Shown here piece by piece: positions 13,681 through 26,738 of a stretch of DNA of 64,000 nt. This DNA comes from Hemicentrotus pulcherrimus (lineage: Eukaryota > Echinodermata > Echinoidea > Camarodonta > Strongylocentrotidae). The stretch spans positions 339,841-403,840 of the forward strand of contig BEXV01000002.1 of the NCBI GenBank assembly GCA_003118195.1. The letters run 5' to 3'. Both the position numbers and the translations under genes were made by a program. Below the pieces are notes generated by a model, which saw only the letters and a program-made list of their open reading frames with translations, ran no database searches and was not told where the DNA came from. Positions within the stretch are counted from its first letter, which is position 1. Every line of letters starts with the position of its first letter.

Positions 13681-14329
13681 ATCTAGCATTAATCTATTCC
13701 ATCTGTCTTCTTTATAATGTTCCGGAATCTTGTTTCGATTGTGCTATTTTCTCGAACGTGATACTCTCACACATAGAATCCACCAATTAACACTAAATTC
13801 GATGGAAAACCAAGAGCATGGATACTTATGTTGTTCTTGCATCTGTCAAATTTTTGATAAGAACATTTCCCAGTGAACGTTATGTGCATTATTTACGAAG
13901 GATGTTATGAAAGATTCACACAATAAACAAGAAAACGGTTCGGTACAGAGTGACCACTTTATTTCTTTGGTTGACTGCTCAATTCTAAAGCAATTCGGAA
14001 TGGTGAAAATTGAATATGTCTAAGAAAGCACTCGTATAAAACTGTACTCCAATATTGCTCCAAACTATGAAGAAATACCATCTTTCGTGTCAAGCGTAGC
14101 ATATTAATCTGACCAGTATGTTAGATGTAAGCACAATGCTATCCAGTATTATTTGTGATGACTACATCCTGATCCAAAAGTAAATGGATAAAGATGTATA
14201 ACTTTTTAAGGCTGGTTGTCTTGATACGCAGTGTGACAGCCTGCACTGGCATATCCTTTGTTTTTAACGTATTTCTTCTAATGCATTAGTTAGGTTTTAT
14301 ATGCTTTTTATATCATTTGCCATTTTTAC
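13681..14329. other. Gene-free stretch
   Basis: AT-rich sequence with no recognised gene, element end or repeat; only the featureless link between the pyrimidine tract and the TTCGTG-rich block. Confidence 0.5.
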
Positions 14330-14599
14330 GCCAGAAAAGGACCGATGTCTCCAAGTTTGAAGTGAGCGTACAATGTTTGATAACCACTAGCAGACTGGGT
14401 CACTGGTGTAGGGTGGCAGTTTCGCTTAAATGCCCGTGTCACACTGTCCAGACGTTGACACCAGATGGACACACGATAAAGGAAATTTTCAAATTCGGCT
14501 CTGATCGTAAAGACATCGGGCCATTCGTGAGCTATCGTATGACTGCCTGTGGATTTTTCAGGCTCCGGCAGCAACTTTGTGAACGGTAGCGGGATCTTT

Positions 14600-14865
14600 A
14601 GCCTGCCAAAAGATCTTGCGAAGATCTTGCGAAGATTCATTTTTCGTGTTGAATTCGTGAGTCCATGGTGTCCTTCGTGTCATCTTCGTCTTTAATTCGT
14701 GTGATCATCGGTGCCATCGCTCCACGAAGACAATACGAAGGAAACAAGTGGCTTCCCGATTACCTTCGGAAGGCAACACGACAACGCGAAGCCCACGCAA
14801 TGCCATCGTGTTGCCATCGTATTATAGTACGATGACATCGAGATTGGACCACGGTGTAGGCGAAG
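14600..14865. repeat. TTCGTG/CACGAA-rich foldback block
   Basis: TTCGTG occurs at 14643, 14653, 14674 and 14696 on the plus strand, with TTCGTC at 14685. From about 14733 the motif appears inverted (CACGAAG, TACGAAG, ACGCGAAG). CCTTCGTGTCATCTTCGT (from 14672) pairs approximately with the region near 14734-14751, giving a foldback. Just before lies a perfect 11-bp tandem pair AAGATCTTGCG (14610-14620 and 14621-14631). The GC-richer composition differs from the neighbours, suggesting a repetitive mobile element, class unknown. Open frames on both strands (90-104 codons) show no domain. Confidence 0.5.
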
Positions 14866-14904
14866 ACAGCCGAATTTAAGTAGCTCAAGCGTTTCCCATG
14901 TGAA

Positions 14905-15090
14905 TGAACGAATGAATGAATGGTGGTGGTAATTTTACCTGACTGATAAGAAAGCATAAATGCTTGTAGGTAAGCAACCGGACGGCCGGCGGATTAATGC
15001 CTTACCAAAGAGCTCTAGCGCATCGCTTTGGTTTCGAACCCGTGTCACCGGAATACAAGACCACTGCTCTACCGACTGAGCTATCGCGCC
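14905..15090 (-). mobile_element. tRNA-derived SINE, minus strand, copy 4
   Basis: On the minus strand the head begins GGCGCGATAGCTCAGTCGG, with an excellent A box TAGCTCAGTCGG (15072-15083) and a B box GGTTCGAAACC (15030-15040). The body has CTCTTTGGTAAGGCATTAATCC, related to the body of the copies near 4 kb, and the element runs into a (TTCA)n-like tail at about 14906-14922. It is not called a tRNA gene: the T-stem is broken and no acceptor strand matching GGCGCGA follows. Confidence 0.75.
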
Positions 15091-15116
15091 TCCTCCTAGA
15101 CCAAAAGGCCGCGCTC

Positions 15117-15137
15117 CGGGGGGGGNGGGGGGGGGAG
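15117..15137. repeat. Poly-G run with one unresolved base
   Basis: About twenty G with a single N at 15126, between the SINE head and the minisatellite. The N marks a homopolymer length that was not resolved. Confidence 0.9.
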
Positions 15138-15163
15138 GAGCAGGAGCTTTTTCAAGTATCCCC

Positions 15164-15800
15164 AAAGTGCCCCTCCTTACATAGGAACAGGGCCCCTATA
15201 ACTTCGTAAGGAGTGCCCGTTTTAGAAAAAGGACCCATTTTACCTTGAAAAGTGCCCCTATTACTTTTCTCTATGATAAGTGACCCTTTTATTTTGACAC
15301 GTGCCCAATATCCCTCGCCAAGTCCCCATTTTCCTTTTTGCAGTATGTGTTCATTTTCAATTTTCATAAGTGCCCCCTTTACCTCTGATAATCACCCCCA
15401 TTCAGATTTGAGAGGTGCCCCTTTGTACATTGACAAGTGCCATTTTCCTTTGAAGGAAGTGCCTCTTCCCTTTTTAATGACTACCCATTTTTAACTGATA
15501 AGTGCACCTTTTATTTCCACGTGTGCCCCTTGTCCAATCTTATAAGAGTCCCCCATTATAATACAGCTCTTTCCCCTTCTCATAAATATCCCCTTTCACC
15601 TATGAAAAGTTTGCCTTTTTATTTTCATAAGTACCTCTTTTCAACTCTGTTCAGTACCTCTTTTCAAGAATAAGAAGTGCCCCATTTCCCCTCTGATAAT
15701 CACCCTTTGTATTTTGAAACGTGTTCCTTTTCTTTTCTATTAGATGTTTTATCCCTTTCGATAAGTGTCCCCTTTTAAACGTGCCCCTAATTTAAAGTGA
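15164..15800. repeat. Degenerate minisatellite, unit about 21-24 bp
   Basis: Roughly 27 diverged units in tandem, each near the pattern AAGTGCCCCTTTT followed by about ten T/A-rich bases ending in TGAT or CAT. Well-preserved unit starts include about 15163, 15260, 15278, 15368, 15435, 15500 and 15681. Units differ at many places and vary by a few bases, so the array is old. Reading frames through it (70-80 codons) simply mirror the unit and are not genes. It touches the poly-G run and minus-strand SINE. Confidence 0.8.
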
Positions 15801-18584
15801 CTAAGGGCAATACTCCCCAAAGCTCGATCGCTACACTCAATCGCATGTCTACAAAGGACATTAAATACAAGAAACTAATTCGACCGCCTCCATTCCAGTC
15901 AATAACAACACCTGTCGAGAGTCCAATCTCCATTTGCCATGAAATCTGTATTGAATGAAAGAAAAGATTCCCATATTTCCTGTTTTAAAAAAAAAAAAAA
16001 ATCCCTACATAGTTTAGTCAAAAGGCTTTGTGATGTCCCTGAAGATGGAAAAATCAATTTGAAAAATCATAACAAACTGTTTACGAACATCAATTATTTT
16101 ATTCTCTTCCTGACTTTTTTCATGCAGCCTACGAAAGCATGTGAAGCTATATTATGGTAATTAAAAATAGCTTTTTAAAATTTTACTCCTGATACTGCTT
16201 TTTTCTGTTGCTGAGCTGACAGTGGTATCGTTTTTATCGATATATACAATAAATTCGAATTACCCTATCGGGGATTCAAAAATTGATATCAAATGAGGGA
16301 GTTTCGAAAGAACGTTTGTATATATATCAATTTCAATGGAAATACTAGACTTAAAAATAATAACTGTCAAATCATTTGAAATCTCGACTAAATTTTCTTG
16401 GGCAAAAATACTCGAATAATGTATTTATAAAAGTTAATGCCACAATTACAATATAATCTTTGAGGTATTTGATTGTCATCGAATTCGTACTGCATTCCTT
16501 ATGAGTAAAAGAACTGGACACACCAAAGCTTCTATAACTCTTCTAGCATTGAGGATTTCATTGATAGTTTGAAGAAGACAAATCTGAACAGATATTGGGT
16601 AAAGGTACTAATGACATCTTGAATTGGCTTAAGGAAAATCGGATTTTTTTAAAAAGAAAAAGGACTGTCTATTTAGCAGTCATTTAAATCAGAGAGTTGC
16701 ACGTATTGGCAGGGACGGAGCTGAGAGATGTTCTCCTAGATATATCTTATGATGACACATGTAACCATTTTTTCGTGTGAATTTGGGAAAGAAACGATGA
16801 AAGAATCCCTCTTGGACGCATGGGGAAATCACTTCGGATAGTTTAAAGACCTGAGAGAGAATAAAAAAAATACAATGGGTCTACAGAATACAGGGCTGCC
16901 CCTTTTCTTGGTCAAGGGGGATATCGTCTCCCGTTTGCACATTCCTGGATACACCATTGGAGTGGAATTTCCAAATTGAATAAGAAATTCCCCAAGCAGT
17001 GAAAGCGGGGGTTATACTCCTGCCCCGACCTACCCCACTAACAACTGCTTTTTTGATTACTACTGTTATTACAATTACAATTATTATAAAGCAAACAATA
17101 TCATAAAAAGAAACTTTTCTGTAATTTTTTTCTTGGCCACACTGTATATTGAGATTAGAGTGACATGCACGTGACATACACGTGCATGACAATGCTATAT
17201 GGAGGGCTCAGAAATGAAAACTAAGGTCCGTACTCTAGCACAAAGGAAAGCACTGACTGCATAGGACAAAAAAAAATGCAAAGCAGGGACGACTGCTGTT
17301 GGGTGATGTAACCCGATAGATATTCGTATATGGAAAATGAGATCCTGGAAGGGAGGAATTTTGTCAACTGTAGAAAATAAAAGTGAAGACGGGTCCAGCC
17401 CATCTGAGTGACACATATAGGTCCAATGAGCCCCTAATCGGTATTCGTTAAAAGCCTTCGCCGGGCGATGATCCGCGCCCTGAAAACTTTAACTGCTTCC
17501 GTATCGTCTGTCAGAATGGGGAATGGGGAAGTTATTCGAATCTTCGCATTTTGCTCTGGCTAGTCTCAGGTCGCACAATTGTGTATTCAATTTCCATTTA
17601 TTGTGTCATTCCCATTATTATATTAAACTTCACCCCCCCCCAAAAAAAAAAGGAATCACAAACATATATCAGTTATTTACTGATACATATAAAATAGCAA
17701 TATTTGAACTGGTCAGGATTTGAACATTGCTCTTAACACTCTAATGAATCGTTTGGATATCTAATTAGAAAGATGATCAATATAAAGAAGGTTAATTGGT
17801 TCAAAGAATCGCTAAATTTATGAGACTTATAAAGTTTTGGAGATAAAGAAATTAATGCATAGTACTTCAACATTATACTAGTTGATAATGATAAAGCTAT
17901 AAGGATTAAGGTTTATAGAAATTATTTTTAAAAAGAGGTAAAAGAAGTAGATACAGAAATTACTTTGTACCAAAAGAGTTCTAAACAAAATATTTTAGAG
18001 GGCCACCAATTTGAATTATGAGTGTACACACTATCTATGAGAGACAAGTTATCAAATCATCAGTGCATTAATTTCCCTATTTTACATCCAAAACGGATTC
18101 ATGCAATTGACATGGCCGGCCACATTTCGAACACATGTTCCTTTCTTTCGATACACATATAAAACAAACTTACAGAGAATGTCCACATTTAAACAACTTG
18201 TGGAAAACATTTCACCATCTCTTCAAAAGTCGTCATCCAAAGAAAACCTGCTAAATAGAGGGAAGAAAGTTTGGGTCAATGGTTTAAAATTGCAGTGTTA
18301 AAGTTCCTCCTTTCCCCATCCTTCTCTCCCCAACGCTACCATCCCCGAGTATGGCTAAATACTATTTCAGAGAGTTTTTAAGTTTACGATATGCAATAAT
18401 AAATAACTTTATAAATGCTGAATATTGTCATCAATTTCCTTTCCAAATTGTATACACTTCATCATTATGTTAGTCGTTTGGGAAACAATCGACCGGCCTG
18501 CTAGTCTGTGATTAAAAGTAAACATCACTACCGGTGGAAATCTCCTTCAATCCAAGTGGGGTTCGAATTTTGCACATCTGTTTT
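15801..18584. other. Gene-free stretch
   Basis: No gene recognised. It has short A runs at 15986-15999 and a C/A homopolymer junction at 17633-17651. Around 16938-16964 the minus strand reads TGGTGTATCCAGGA, reminiscent of a hAT-type terminus, but no partner end was found. The 103-codon minus-strand frame at 16881-17192 shows no domain. Confidence 0.45.
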
Positions 18585-18676
18585 CTTTCTCTCACTATCT
18601 TACTCTATCTCTCTCTCTTTCCCTCCCCTCTCCACTCTCTCTCTCTCTCTCTCTGCCTCTCTCTCTCTCTCTCTCT
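18585..18676. repeat. (CT)n microsatellite
   Basis: Interrupted CT tract with runs of at least seven units. Overlapping Ser/Leu-rich frames are repeat by-products. Confidence 0.95.
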
Positions 18677-20705
18677 TTATTTCTTACTCTCTTTTACTAC
18701 GATTCTTATTTCTTTGTGATTGACGTCCATCTTTAGTAAGCCCTTGGATCCCAAAATGCGATCTCTCATTAAGATGGCATTTGTGGCGGTCGCCATCTTC
18801 CATCAAACTTTGACAACCTCGTGTTTTATGTCACAGTTCGTAAAGTCAGGACACAAACTCGAAGATATTCAGGAATTACGTCAGGCATAACGGGAAAATA
18901 GATTTTAAATTACATTACATTAAATAATAAGGGCTATTCCAAACTATTTGGTGATTAGTTTTCCGTAAATTATAAAGTATCATAGAATTGAAAACACTAA
19001 AACTTGTCTTGGATATTTGGTTTGACCCCAGACACAACAGGCTTTTCACTTAATAAATCCTCTAGGTATACCAAATCTTTGATGTAATAAGTAATGAAGG
19101 AGACAAATTACAGTGGACTTACCGTAATCTAATTACATTATACTCCATGTTGGAAATAATATTTTAGACAAGTTTTTTTCATGAATTTGTTTTTATAATA
19201 AACACGTTGGTATAAATTGCTTTATTTAGGGCAGTTGATGATTGTTAAGCCAATAATTAGACTGTTATCAACTTCATGATTCAAATTGCATACTAGAATT
19301 TGACCTAAACAGCAAGGTGGCGTCTTTTACTGTAACACGTGATATGTATGTTGAAGAGAAATTGTATGATCTGATGTAAATTGATTATGTCTGTAAGGCG
19401 TTTCTTGTCAATTCCAGTTCCTGGTAATGTAATGGACTTCATCTCCGTCAAACGATTATAAACAGTCCATCAGCGTTTAATGCTGTTTTCATTCCAATAT
19501 CTAAAAGCTATTTTCGTTGATTGAAATATAATGGCATATTCCCCACTAAGTAACGTTCATGTACTAACATCGTTTAAATGGGATTGTAGATTAAGCCACA
19601 CGTAAAAATGGAACAACAGACGTCAAAGATTTCATTCGTAACGTTAAAAACGACATTAAACACGAAGAACATAAACAGCGATACTTCAAGCTTAGAAATA
19701 AATGACAGATTCATCTTATCATGTTATACTCTTAAACACCAGCGTCATGCTGCTGACATACGACATCTTTGCACAAACAATTTATAATTGGATATCAAAT
19801 TCCCAAATCAATGAGTGGCTTTAACAAGCTGTCTCCATGACTGGACATAGGCACGCTTTTAGTGATTGCTGTTTGGATTGGCATTAAGTAGGCATGAATT
19901 GAAACAGAAAAGCAGAGACAGAGAGATGGCTTATTGGGAAAGATCTTCCCCGACGTGTAGATCGAATTACATCGATAAATTGCTCATACAGAATGTTTTC
20001 CACACGATTTTCTGTCGCCTCAAAAAAGAATACTGATAGATAGTATATTGGGCGTAAGATACATCAGATTTACGTTAAATTTGGTGAGATCAAAAGGCAA
20101 AAATATGTCTCCATCACATCGCTGCATCGCACGTATCATATTCAGAATTTAATCTGCTCACGTAGTACATTAATCTCTTATTGAAATTCATGTGTCTGAA
20201 TTCTTGGTATCAAAAACCTGTCTAAGGCTTCAAATTCGTCAAACATTAGGTATGATTATGTGACCAATCATAATATACCACCAACAGTGATATCCTAATC
20301 ATCCTTGTAATTAGAAAAGTATTTTAAAAGGAATTTCAACATGCATAACAATTCTTATTTCCCATAATATTTTAAACTTTTATTCAACTTTGGAACGAAC
20401 GATTAAGAATCAGATAAGCTTTCGTAGATTCTTCCTTGCTGTTGTTTTTGTCTCGGTTCTTGGGAAATAAACCTTCATTCAGATGAAGAAAAAAATTCCT
20501 GACGAGAAAGAAGAAAAGAAGATCAGTTTCCGATGAAAAGTAGGTAAAGAGATTCTTTTAATCCAAGACATTTTATAATTCCTTATATACAATTTGTTTT
20601 TCTCCAATACATTATATCTATAAAAAAAAAACTATGGGTCCTTCTAGTCATCAGTCAATTAGTAGGCCAGGAAGCCATTAAATTAGATCAATAGATTTGG
20701 TAGTA
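18677..20705. other. Gene-free stretch
   Basis: AT-rich DNA; no gene, SINE head or paired terminal repeat was found. Confidence 0.5.
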
Positions 20706-20845
20706 AACTGGGCCTTGATTCATAACAACTTGTTGTCATTAACAACTGCCACAAATCTATGACAAATCGGTTTATAGCCAAGGATTTCAGTAGCTTATAA
20801 CAATTATCGCATTTTGTTGTTGATAATAAGTTTAATGAAACTGGG
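20706..20845. mobile_element. Short palindromic MITE
   Basis: The left part begins near CTGGGCCTTGATTCATAA and contains TTGTTGTCATTAACAACTGCC. The right part ends GTTGTTGATAATAAGTTTAATGAAACTGGG in pieces, whose reverse complement resembles the left part (CCCAGTTTCATTAA). The element of about 140 bp thus folds on itself. Similar GGGCC-TTTCATAA-type palindromic elements are common in invertebrate genomes (recalled, not searched). It has no coding capacity and its transposase family is unknown. Confidence 0.5.
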
Positions 20846-23014
20846 ATATGGGGATCTTATATTTCAAAAACAAAAAAAAGAAGAAACGGTAGTTGAGTAA
20901 GTACATGTTGCTGCAAGTATTTATGCTACATCATGAAAAGGTCGCATGTATTTCCCTCCAAATGTGCGTCGGTGTTATTGTTGTTTGTTTCTACCGCTTT
21001 GTGCAATTGAAGATAAAATTAGGTTAATAGTGCTCTTTCAATGTGGTGGATTGACTGACTCTCCAATAATACTCGGCTACCCTTCTCCCTGTTTTGACTC
21101 TCTACTTCTAGATGCTCCATTGAAGCTGCCAATACGGTGACACTAATGGATAGCTAGTAAGACAGCGGTGGGAGACTGAAAGGGTCGGATATCGACCCGA
21201 TTAAGCCCCTTTTGGACACCATGGTATCATATTCATGCCCCACTTGGGCAATGTTATGACCTGGCATTAATCAGAAATACAGTTCTTTTAGGATCAGAGA
21301 TGAGATACTTTGTTTCCAAGTAGCGGTGAAAAAAAAACATTCGTAGCAATTTCATTTGCTTTAGACCTAATCTAATACACACCTAGTGGTGTATACTATA
21401 GTAGACAAAAGTGGATACTTTGAGGACGGATTTTTAAAAACAACTTTAGGGGGCAAACCGTACTGGACCCCTTTTTTTACATACCCACTGTGGCACAACC
21501 TTGAGAACATAGAATTAAGATATCCCTCATAACGCTTAAAAAAAATCGTACACCCCTTTAATATCGTAAAGCTTGATGGTACCTGAAAATGTTCACCCAA
21601 GGTGCTTTCAGGAGGACGGGTGAGTAAGTACGCATGTGTGCGTGCGTATGAGTGTGTGTGGTATTAGAGCGTGTCTTTGGTTGCGTAACGTATGTCACAG
21701 TATTTAGCGGTTAATAATGAATAAGAAATGCAAATGCAAAAATAGCAATTTAAGAAGACTGAGATATCACTTTTTCCTTTAAGCTTTGTTTCTTAACACG
21801 GCTGTTTGCTATTCCTAGCAAATTTCCATTCAAAGCATGTTTTAGAAAATGCGTTAGTGCTGATTGAAATATCTAAATACTAGTCAAATACGGCTGATGA
21901 TCATCTAAACGTATTAACATGACTACATGAATGTAAACTAGGACTTTCACAAAATTAACCTGAAGCACTTAATTAATAAATAGTTAAATAGAAAAATTTC
22001 AAGGTCATAATTAGTCATACATATTCTGAACAGGTTATTATATGGAATACAGCAGGGTATTCTAATTTCCGTAGGGGGTGATTCCCTTCGTTTCTATTCG
22101 ATCATGCTAGTAATTACTCGAGGAGATTGTATCGATTTGATTTGATGGTCTTACTAGACGCAATCACTAGCCGCACGTTGGTTTCACTGAAGATAAAATG
22201 GAAGGTGTTAAACATATAACTACTGTCTATGCAAGTAGTTTCCTTCTTGCATCTTTAGGTATCACATATTTTTGTTTTCAATGTTAACACAGTTTCTTTA
22301 TTTTCCACTTTTATTCTTCAAAAACATAAATTCCAATTACAAAGGAATTTCTTGGGGATTCTCGGAAGGAAATTATATTTCAAGTTTGTGAAAGAGGATC
22401 GACCTTTGGTTGGCTATCGCATTACTAATAGACTCTCACCTCTTTCAGCCATCGTTAGTCGCTTGGAGTCGGTAGAAAGCCCCGTTAGCATGAATGATGA
22501 TATACCATGGACCCTGGGTGGATAAGAAACGCACTAAAAGCGATCAAAGTTTGTTAATGAAGAACCCACGTATAGATTGACAAAAATCGCCCTGACGTTT
22601 TTGAGCAGCTTTTCAAGTAATCGATTCACTCCTACCACACAACTCAAAAAGAAATATCTCAGTTCAATCAGAGAAATGTTTTCTTGAGGTATGTACATTT
22701 GCTATAACGCCTTTAGTACTGAATATAGAGGCGTGATGACTCAGCCGCAGAGCAATGGTCTCGTCACTAAGTAACTCAGTGTTGGGTTTTTGTTATTGTA
22801 GGTACATTTTGTTGATTATTTACAAGGCAAACATGCAATTACTTACTTTGCAGTAAGGTTATATAAAATTGCCAACGTTCCAATGGATTATAGACCTAAA
22901 ATCGTCATCTCACACAATGAATTCGAGAGTGCAAAAACGCTATGGGTACTAATTCGTGTATATTTACCCTTATAACTGTTGAATTAGAATTGTCGGACTA
23001 ATAAATGTTCATTT
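20846..23014. other. Gene-free stretch
   Basis: No gene recognised. A weak GTGTGCGTGCG/GTGTGTG tract lies near 21633-21660. A tRNA-like segment near 22736-22790 (GACTCAGCCGCAGAGCAATGG) may be a decayed SINE head, but no B box is convincing. Confidence 0.45.
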
Positions 23015-23539
23015 TGAGACAGTCGAGCTCTCGTATAAGATCGCAAATGCCTTTAAAGTGAATGGTTATTGCTCTATTTTTCTTTATGACATTTCTAGTG
23101 CCCTTTAGGGACCTTAAATGGCTATGAAGATGATTTTAGACCCCAAAATGATTGAAATTTAGTTTAAATCCGACCATACCAATAAATTTTAGCTCCACTT
23201 TAATTTTGAATAATAATAATAACAATACACGGGGCGGCTGGTTATGTGTATTACAAACCAATGCCAAATGCCAATGCTATGGAATAAAACGTTTAAGGCG
23301 CTATCTCGTTTTTTCAACGGCTGGTTCAAATTATCGATGATGTGGGGCCCCACAAAATAAAATATTAGAATTGGTTATATTCCTGGATATTTCAGCCATC
23401 TCTGTATCGAATTTGATCAAACAAAGATGAATTTTTCATTTGAATTGTTTGCTCTTTCAAATTTGAGAATCGGTTTATCATTATCTCAAACAAAAAGTTT
23501 TATGTGTAGCGCCCTCTATTCCAAAACTCAACTATCCCT
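23015..23539 (-). mobile_element. TTAA-flanked MITE family A, older copy
   Basis: This is an inverted relative of the element at 34751-35418. The right end has the intact terminal sequence AACTCAACTATCCCT (23525-23539) followed by TTAA (23540-23543). The left end is worn (TGAGACAGTCGAGCTC against AGGGATAGTTGAGTTC). Shared internal blocks include GCAAATGCCTT, ATGGTTATTGCTCT, CTAGTGCCCTTT, GGGGCGGCTGGTT, AAGGCGC and TTTGATCAAACAAAGATGA. It lacks the 113-bp insertion of the other copy. TTAA followed by AGGGA fits the TTAAAGGRR ends of T2/Kolobok-type elements; that assignment is inference. No transposase is encoded. Confidence 0.85.
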
Positions 23540-23543
23540 TTAA

Positions 23544-26500
23544 GCCATGAAAAGTCTATCCATTATTATCGAGTCGATTATTAGAGGTGCGTTGTGTTTT
23601 CGGAAAAGGCTCAACTTTTAATCAGTTTTCTTCCCTCAAAACTGATTGGATGTCTCGCCGTCTAACACGAAACCAAGCTAGAGATACGGTAATTAATACT
23701 CAGAAGAATCACCAGCTCTGATAATGTGATATCAGTCAACGTGTCAAACGGGACATTTTTGCATTCATGTAACAGAGGATGAGCGGGGAAAAAATATTTC
23801 TTTAAAGTGTTTGAAGGGTGTGGACTTTGTTATATTGGTGAATCGATAGAAAGGGTGGCACCAAGACATTTTCAGAGAATTTTCTATCAAAAACGACGGT
23901 ACGCCAAAAAACATTTTGCCCATTTTTTATTATATAATATAATATATATATAGTTTTTTTGGGGTGGGTGGATAAATATCTCGTCTATATTGCTGCTAAC
24001 CTTTTTGTTTTGGGGGGGGGCGGGCACTTTTTGGTTAATTCGTGTAAAAGCTTGGATACTCAAAAAGGAATGTTATCATTTAGGGCTCGAAACGATGTTG
24101 TCCATGAAGAAGAATTTTGCCAATCCAATCGATAGGGGAAAGTGCGTTTCTACCACCAAGCTCCGAGGTGTCGACGTAGACCACTCTAAATGTGTATACG
24201 TCTTTAACATATGAGAGTTATGAATGCAAATGTATCAAGATCAAAGAGGAAATGGATGTGCTCGTTATTGTCATTAACCAAGATCGTCTGGTATTCCAAC
24301 GATGGCGCCGGACGCAAAAAAGGGGTCATGTGGCAGTGAAAAGGCTGGGAAATCAGACGCCAACTACCTTAAAATAAGATTAATATATGCGAATCAGCGA
24401 ACATGCAAAAGCCATAGGACGCATAGGAGCTCGCTGCCATGCTTTCTGCGGCCACTTGAAAAAGCGCGTATCGCCAAAATGTAGCAAATGGATAGGAGTT
24501 CCGGTGTGCTCTTTGAATCAATGCAAGCACTTACCAAGCCTTGAACCGGGCCGATACGCCCTCTAGTCCTGTCATTCTCTTTTCCAGCATCTATGTTATT
24601 CTCTTGCCTTCTAAGAACGAATACCTTCCTTTCTTTTTCTTACAAACCATAGCATTATTACTCGTTAAGATGACTTTAGAGTTAAGTTCATCTTCTTTGA
24701 ATATCAGAGTTTTACCAAGGAGCGTGTTATCACGACAGCCGGGATCCTTCCCTTGCTGTGTGGGTGGAAAGCTCCACGAACACAGCCTACCGACTTACTC
24801 AATGACCTATTTTAACCATGGGCTGCACGATTCGGTACACGCATCATTCTTCAAATATCGGATTTCTGAAGACGTATTTCTTCATCTTTTATTTAAGTCA
24901 TTACCAGGCAAAAAGTATTACAAAAAGTACAAATGAACATAGGAGATAAAGAAATATCGCCGACTTGCGCCCGAGGATAAAACCAGAAGAAAATGAATTC
25001 CTCTGATGTAGATTCCTGTTCTAGATTCATGTAAGAGTTATCAGATAAAGAAGAAAACAAAAACGTGCAATTTATTCATAAACGTTATCATAAATGTTTT
25101 ACGTGTTCATGTGGTTATAATTTTTTGTGCGTGTGTAAGGTGCGAGTGGTGTGTGCGTGTATGTTGTGTGTTTTATGTAAAGAAGACATTATTAGTAGGC
25201 GCTTTTGATTTTACATTAACGTATGTATATTTATGTAAATGTACATTAGTCCAAAGACGCGGAAAAAAGCCCTAACAGTAAGCATGTATTTTTGAATGTA
25301 TTGAGCTAATGATAGATCTCTGAATTGGAACTTGTGACATTGTTCATATTAGCCACAGAAGTTTATATACAGTTAAATATCTTAATATTACATCATGTAG
25401 GCATGAGTACCATACTTAATTTAATTATATTAGATAAAGGAGGGATGTGTTCTGAATATTGTATAGTTTGATACTATTTTAATTGAGAAAGATTGTAATA
25501 TTTGCTTATAATTATGTCGCCTCTGTTTCGGAGAGGTCTACATTTATGTATATTGAATTATGTCGTACATTGTCCCCTCTGAGAAGGAAATGACTACAGA
25601 CAAACAACATGTTACCGAAATTGAATACATAAATACATCAGTGTCATCCAGAGCTTATTGCGTGGCGTTTTATTCGATGTGTTATTTGCAATTTAAATCA
25701 AAGTAGAGCACCAATTTGTTCGTCATAATATGTCCCACACTTGCACGTTCAACATCTCCTCGATGTAAATGTCTCCAGGGCTAGTTTACACCCCCAGCAA
25801 TCCAAAACTCACATCCACACATCCATTGGGAATACATCTTGCTTTCTCTTTATTCAAAAAAACGGAACGGGACTCCTTTCCCCCATCATCTTCTTTGGAG
25901 ATGTGAGTGATTTTAAATGTCTTTACCCATGAAATCAAGCAAACATCATCAACGTAAATATATCTGGCCAGTCGAGAAGTCATTCCTCTCTTTTCCATCC
26001 CTACCGCTTCTTCCCCACTCTTCTTCAGTTCCCGCTGTTTTTATTTACCATCATCGCTTTGAGCGTGATGATCACGAACAAATATATTTGCTCGATTTTT
26101 CCACGCCAATTTCCTTTACACGGTTCAGAGCTAAATGTTTGACTGGAGACTCGGTTGTCAAGGCAACAATACTTATAAAATGTCTTTGAATGAATGCACG
26201 CTTCTGAAGGTTGATGAAATCGTTTTCGTTTACAAATAGAGAACGGAAAGGTAGGCGTCGAGGATTAAATGGAATAGTAATAGTAATGTCGAGCAAATAA
26301 AATAGAAAGTAGACTGTTTAGAGGAGTAATGCATTAGCTTTACGTAAATTGACCTTGTGATTGTCAAACGCTTAAAATACATTATCCACTATCATCATCT
26401 GTGATGATCAATTTTACGTTTAAACGATCGTCTATTAGGAATCTTAAAAATTGGCTTCACCCATACAGATTCTCTTTCCTCCCCAACTTTTTCAAAGGAG

Positions 26501-26738
26501 TATGATGAAAAAGCTTAGAACGTTGAATTAAAGAAGTATCCATTCTATAGCTTGCGAAATTTAAAATGTATGATGGATTACTGACTTAATAGTCTTATTG
26601 TTACCTGCGTGTTTCTCCGCTTAATATCTCGAACCTTGAGCTCAATTTAGATTCTCTCTGGTGCTTTTCAAACATTTATTTCTTATTTCTAGTACTAATA
26701 ATTACAATCGCGTAGTAGAAAATTTAAGGAAATATATA
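23544..26738. other. Gene-free stretch
   Basis: Includes an AT run at 23928-23953 and a short poly-G at 24011-24020. The longest frame, 131 codons at 24541-24936, has a hydrophobic N-terminal half but no recognisable domain and no supporting signals, so it is not called a gene. Confidence 0.45.

Noticed and set aside
13373..13790. 114- and 121-codon frames rich in Ser, Leu and Pro
   Set aside because: Translation of a CT/CCT microsatellite in two frames.
15020..15090. Functional tRNA gene on the minus strand
   Set aside because: A and B boxes are good, but the T-stem is broken and the acceptor strands do not pair; it is a SINE head.
16874..16964. Possible hAT-like end with GTATCCAGGA
   Set aside because: Only one end is recognisable and no duplication was found.
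24541..24936. 131-codon open frame
   Set aside because: No recognisable domain, no homologous neighbour, and length within chance for a 64-kb AT-rich window.
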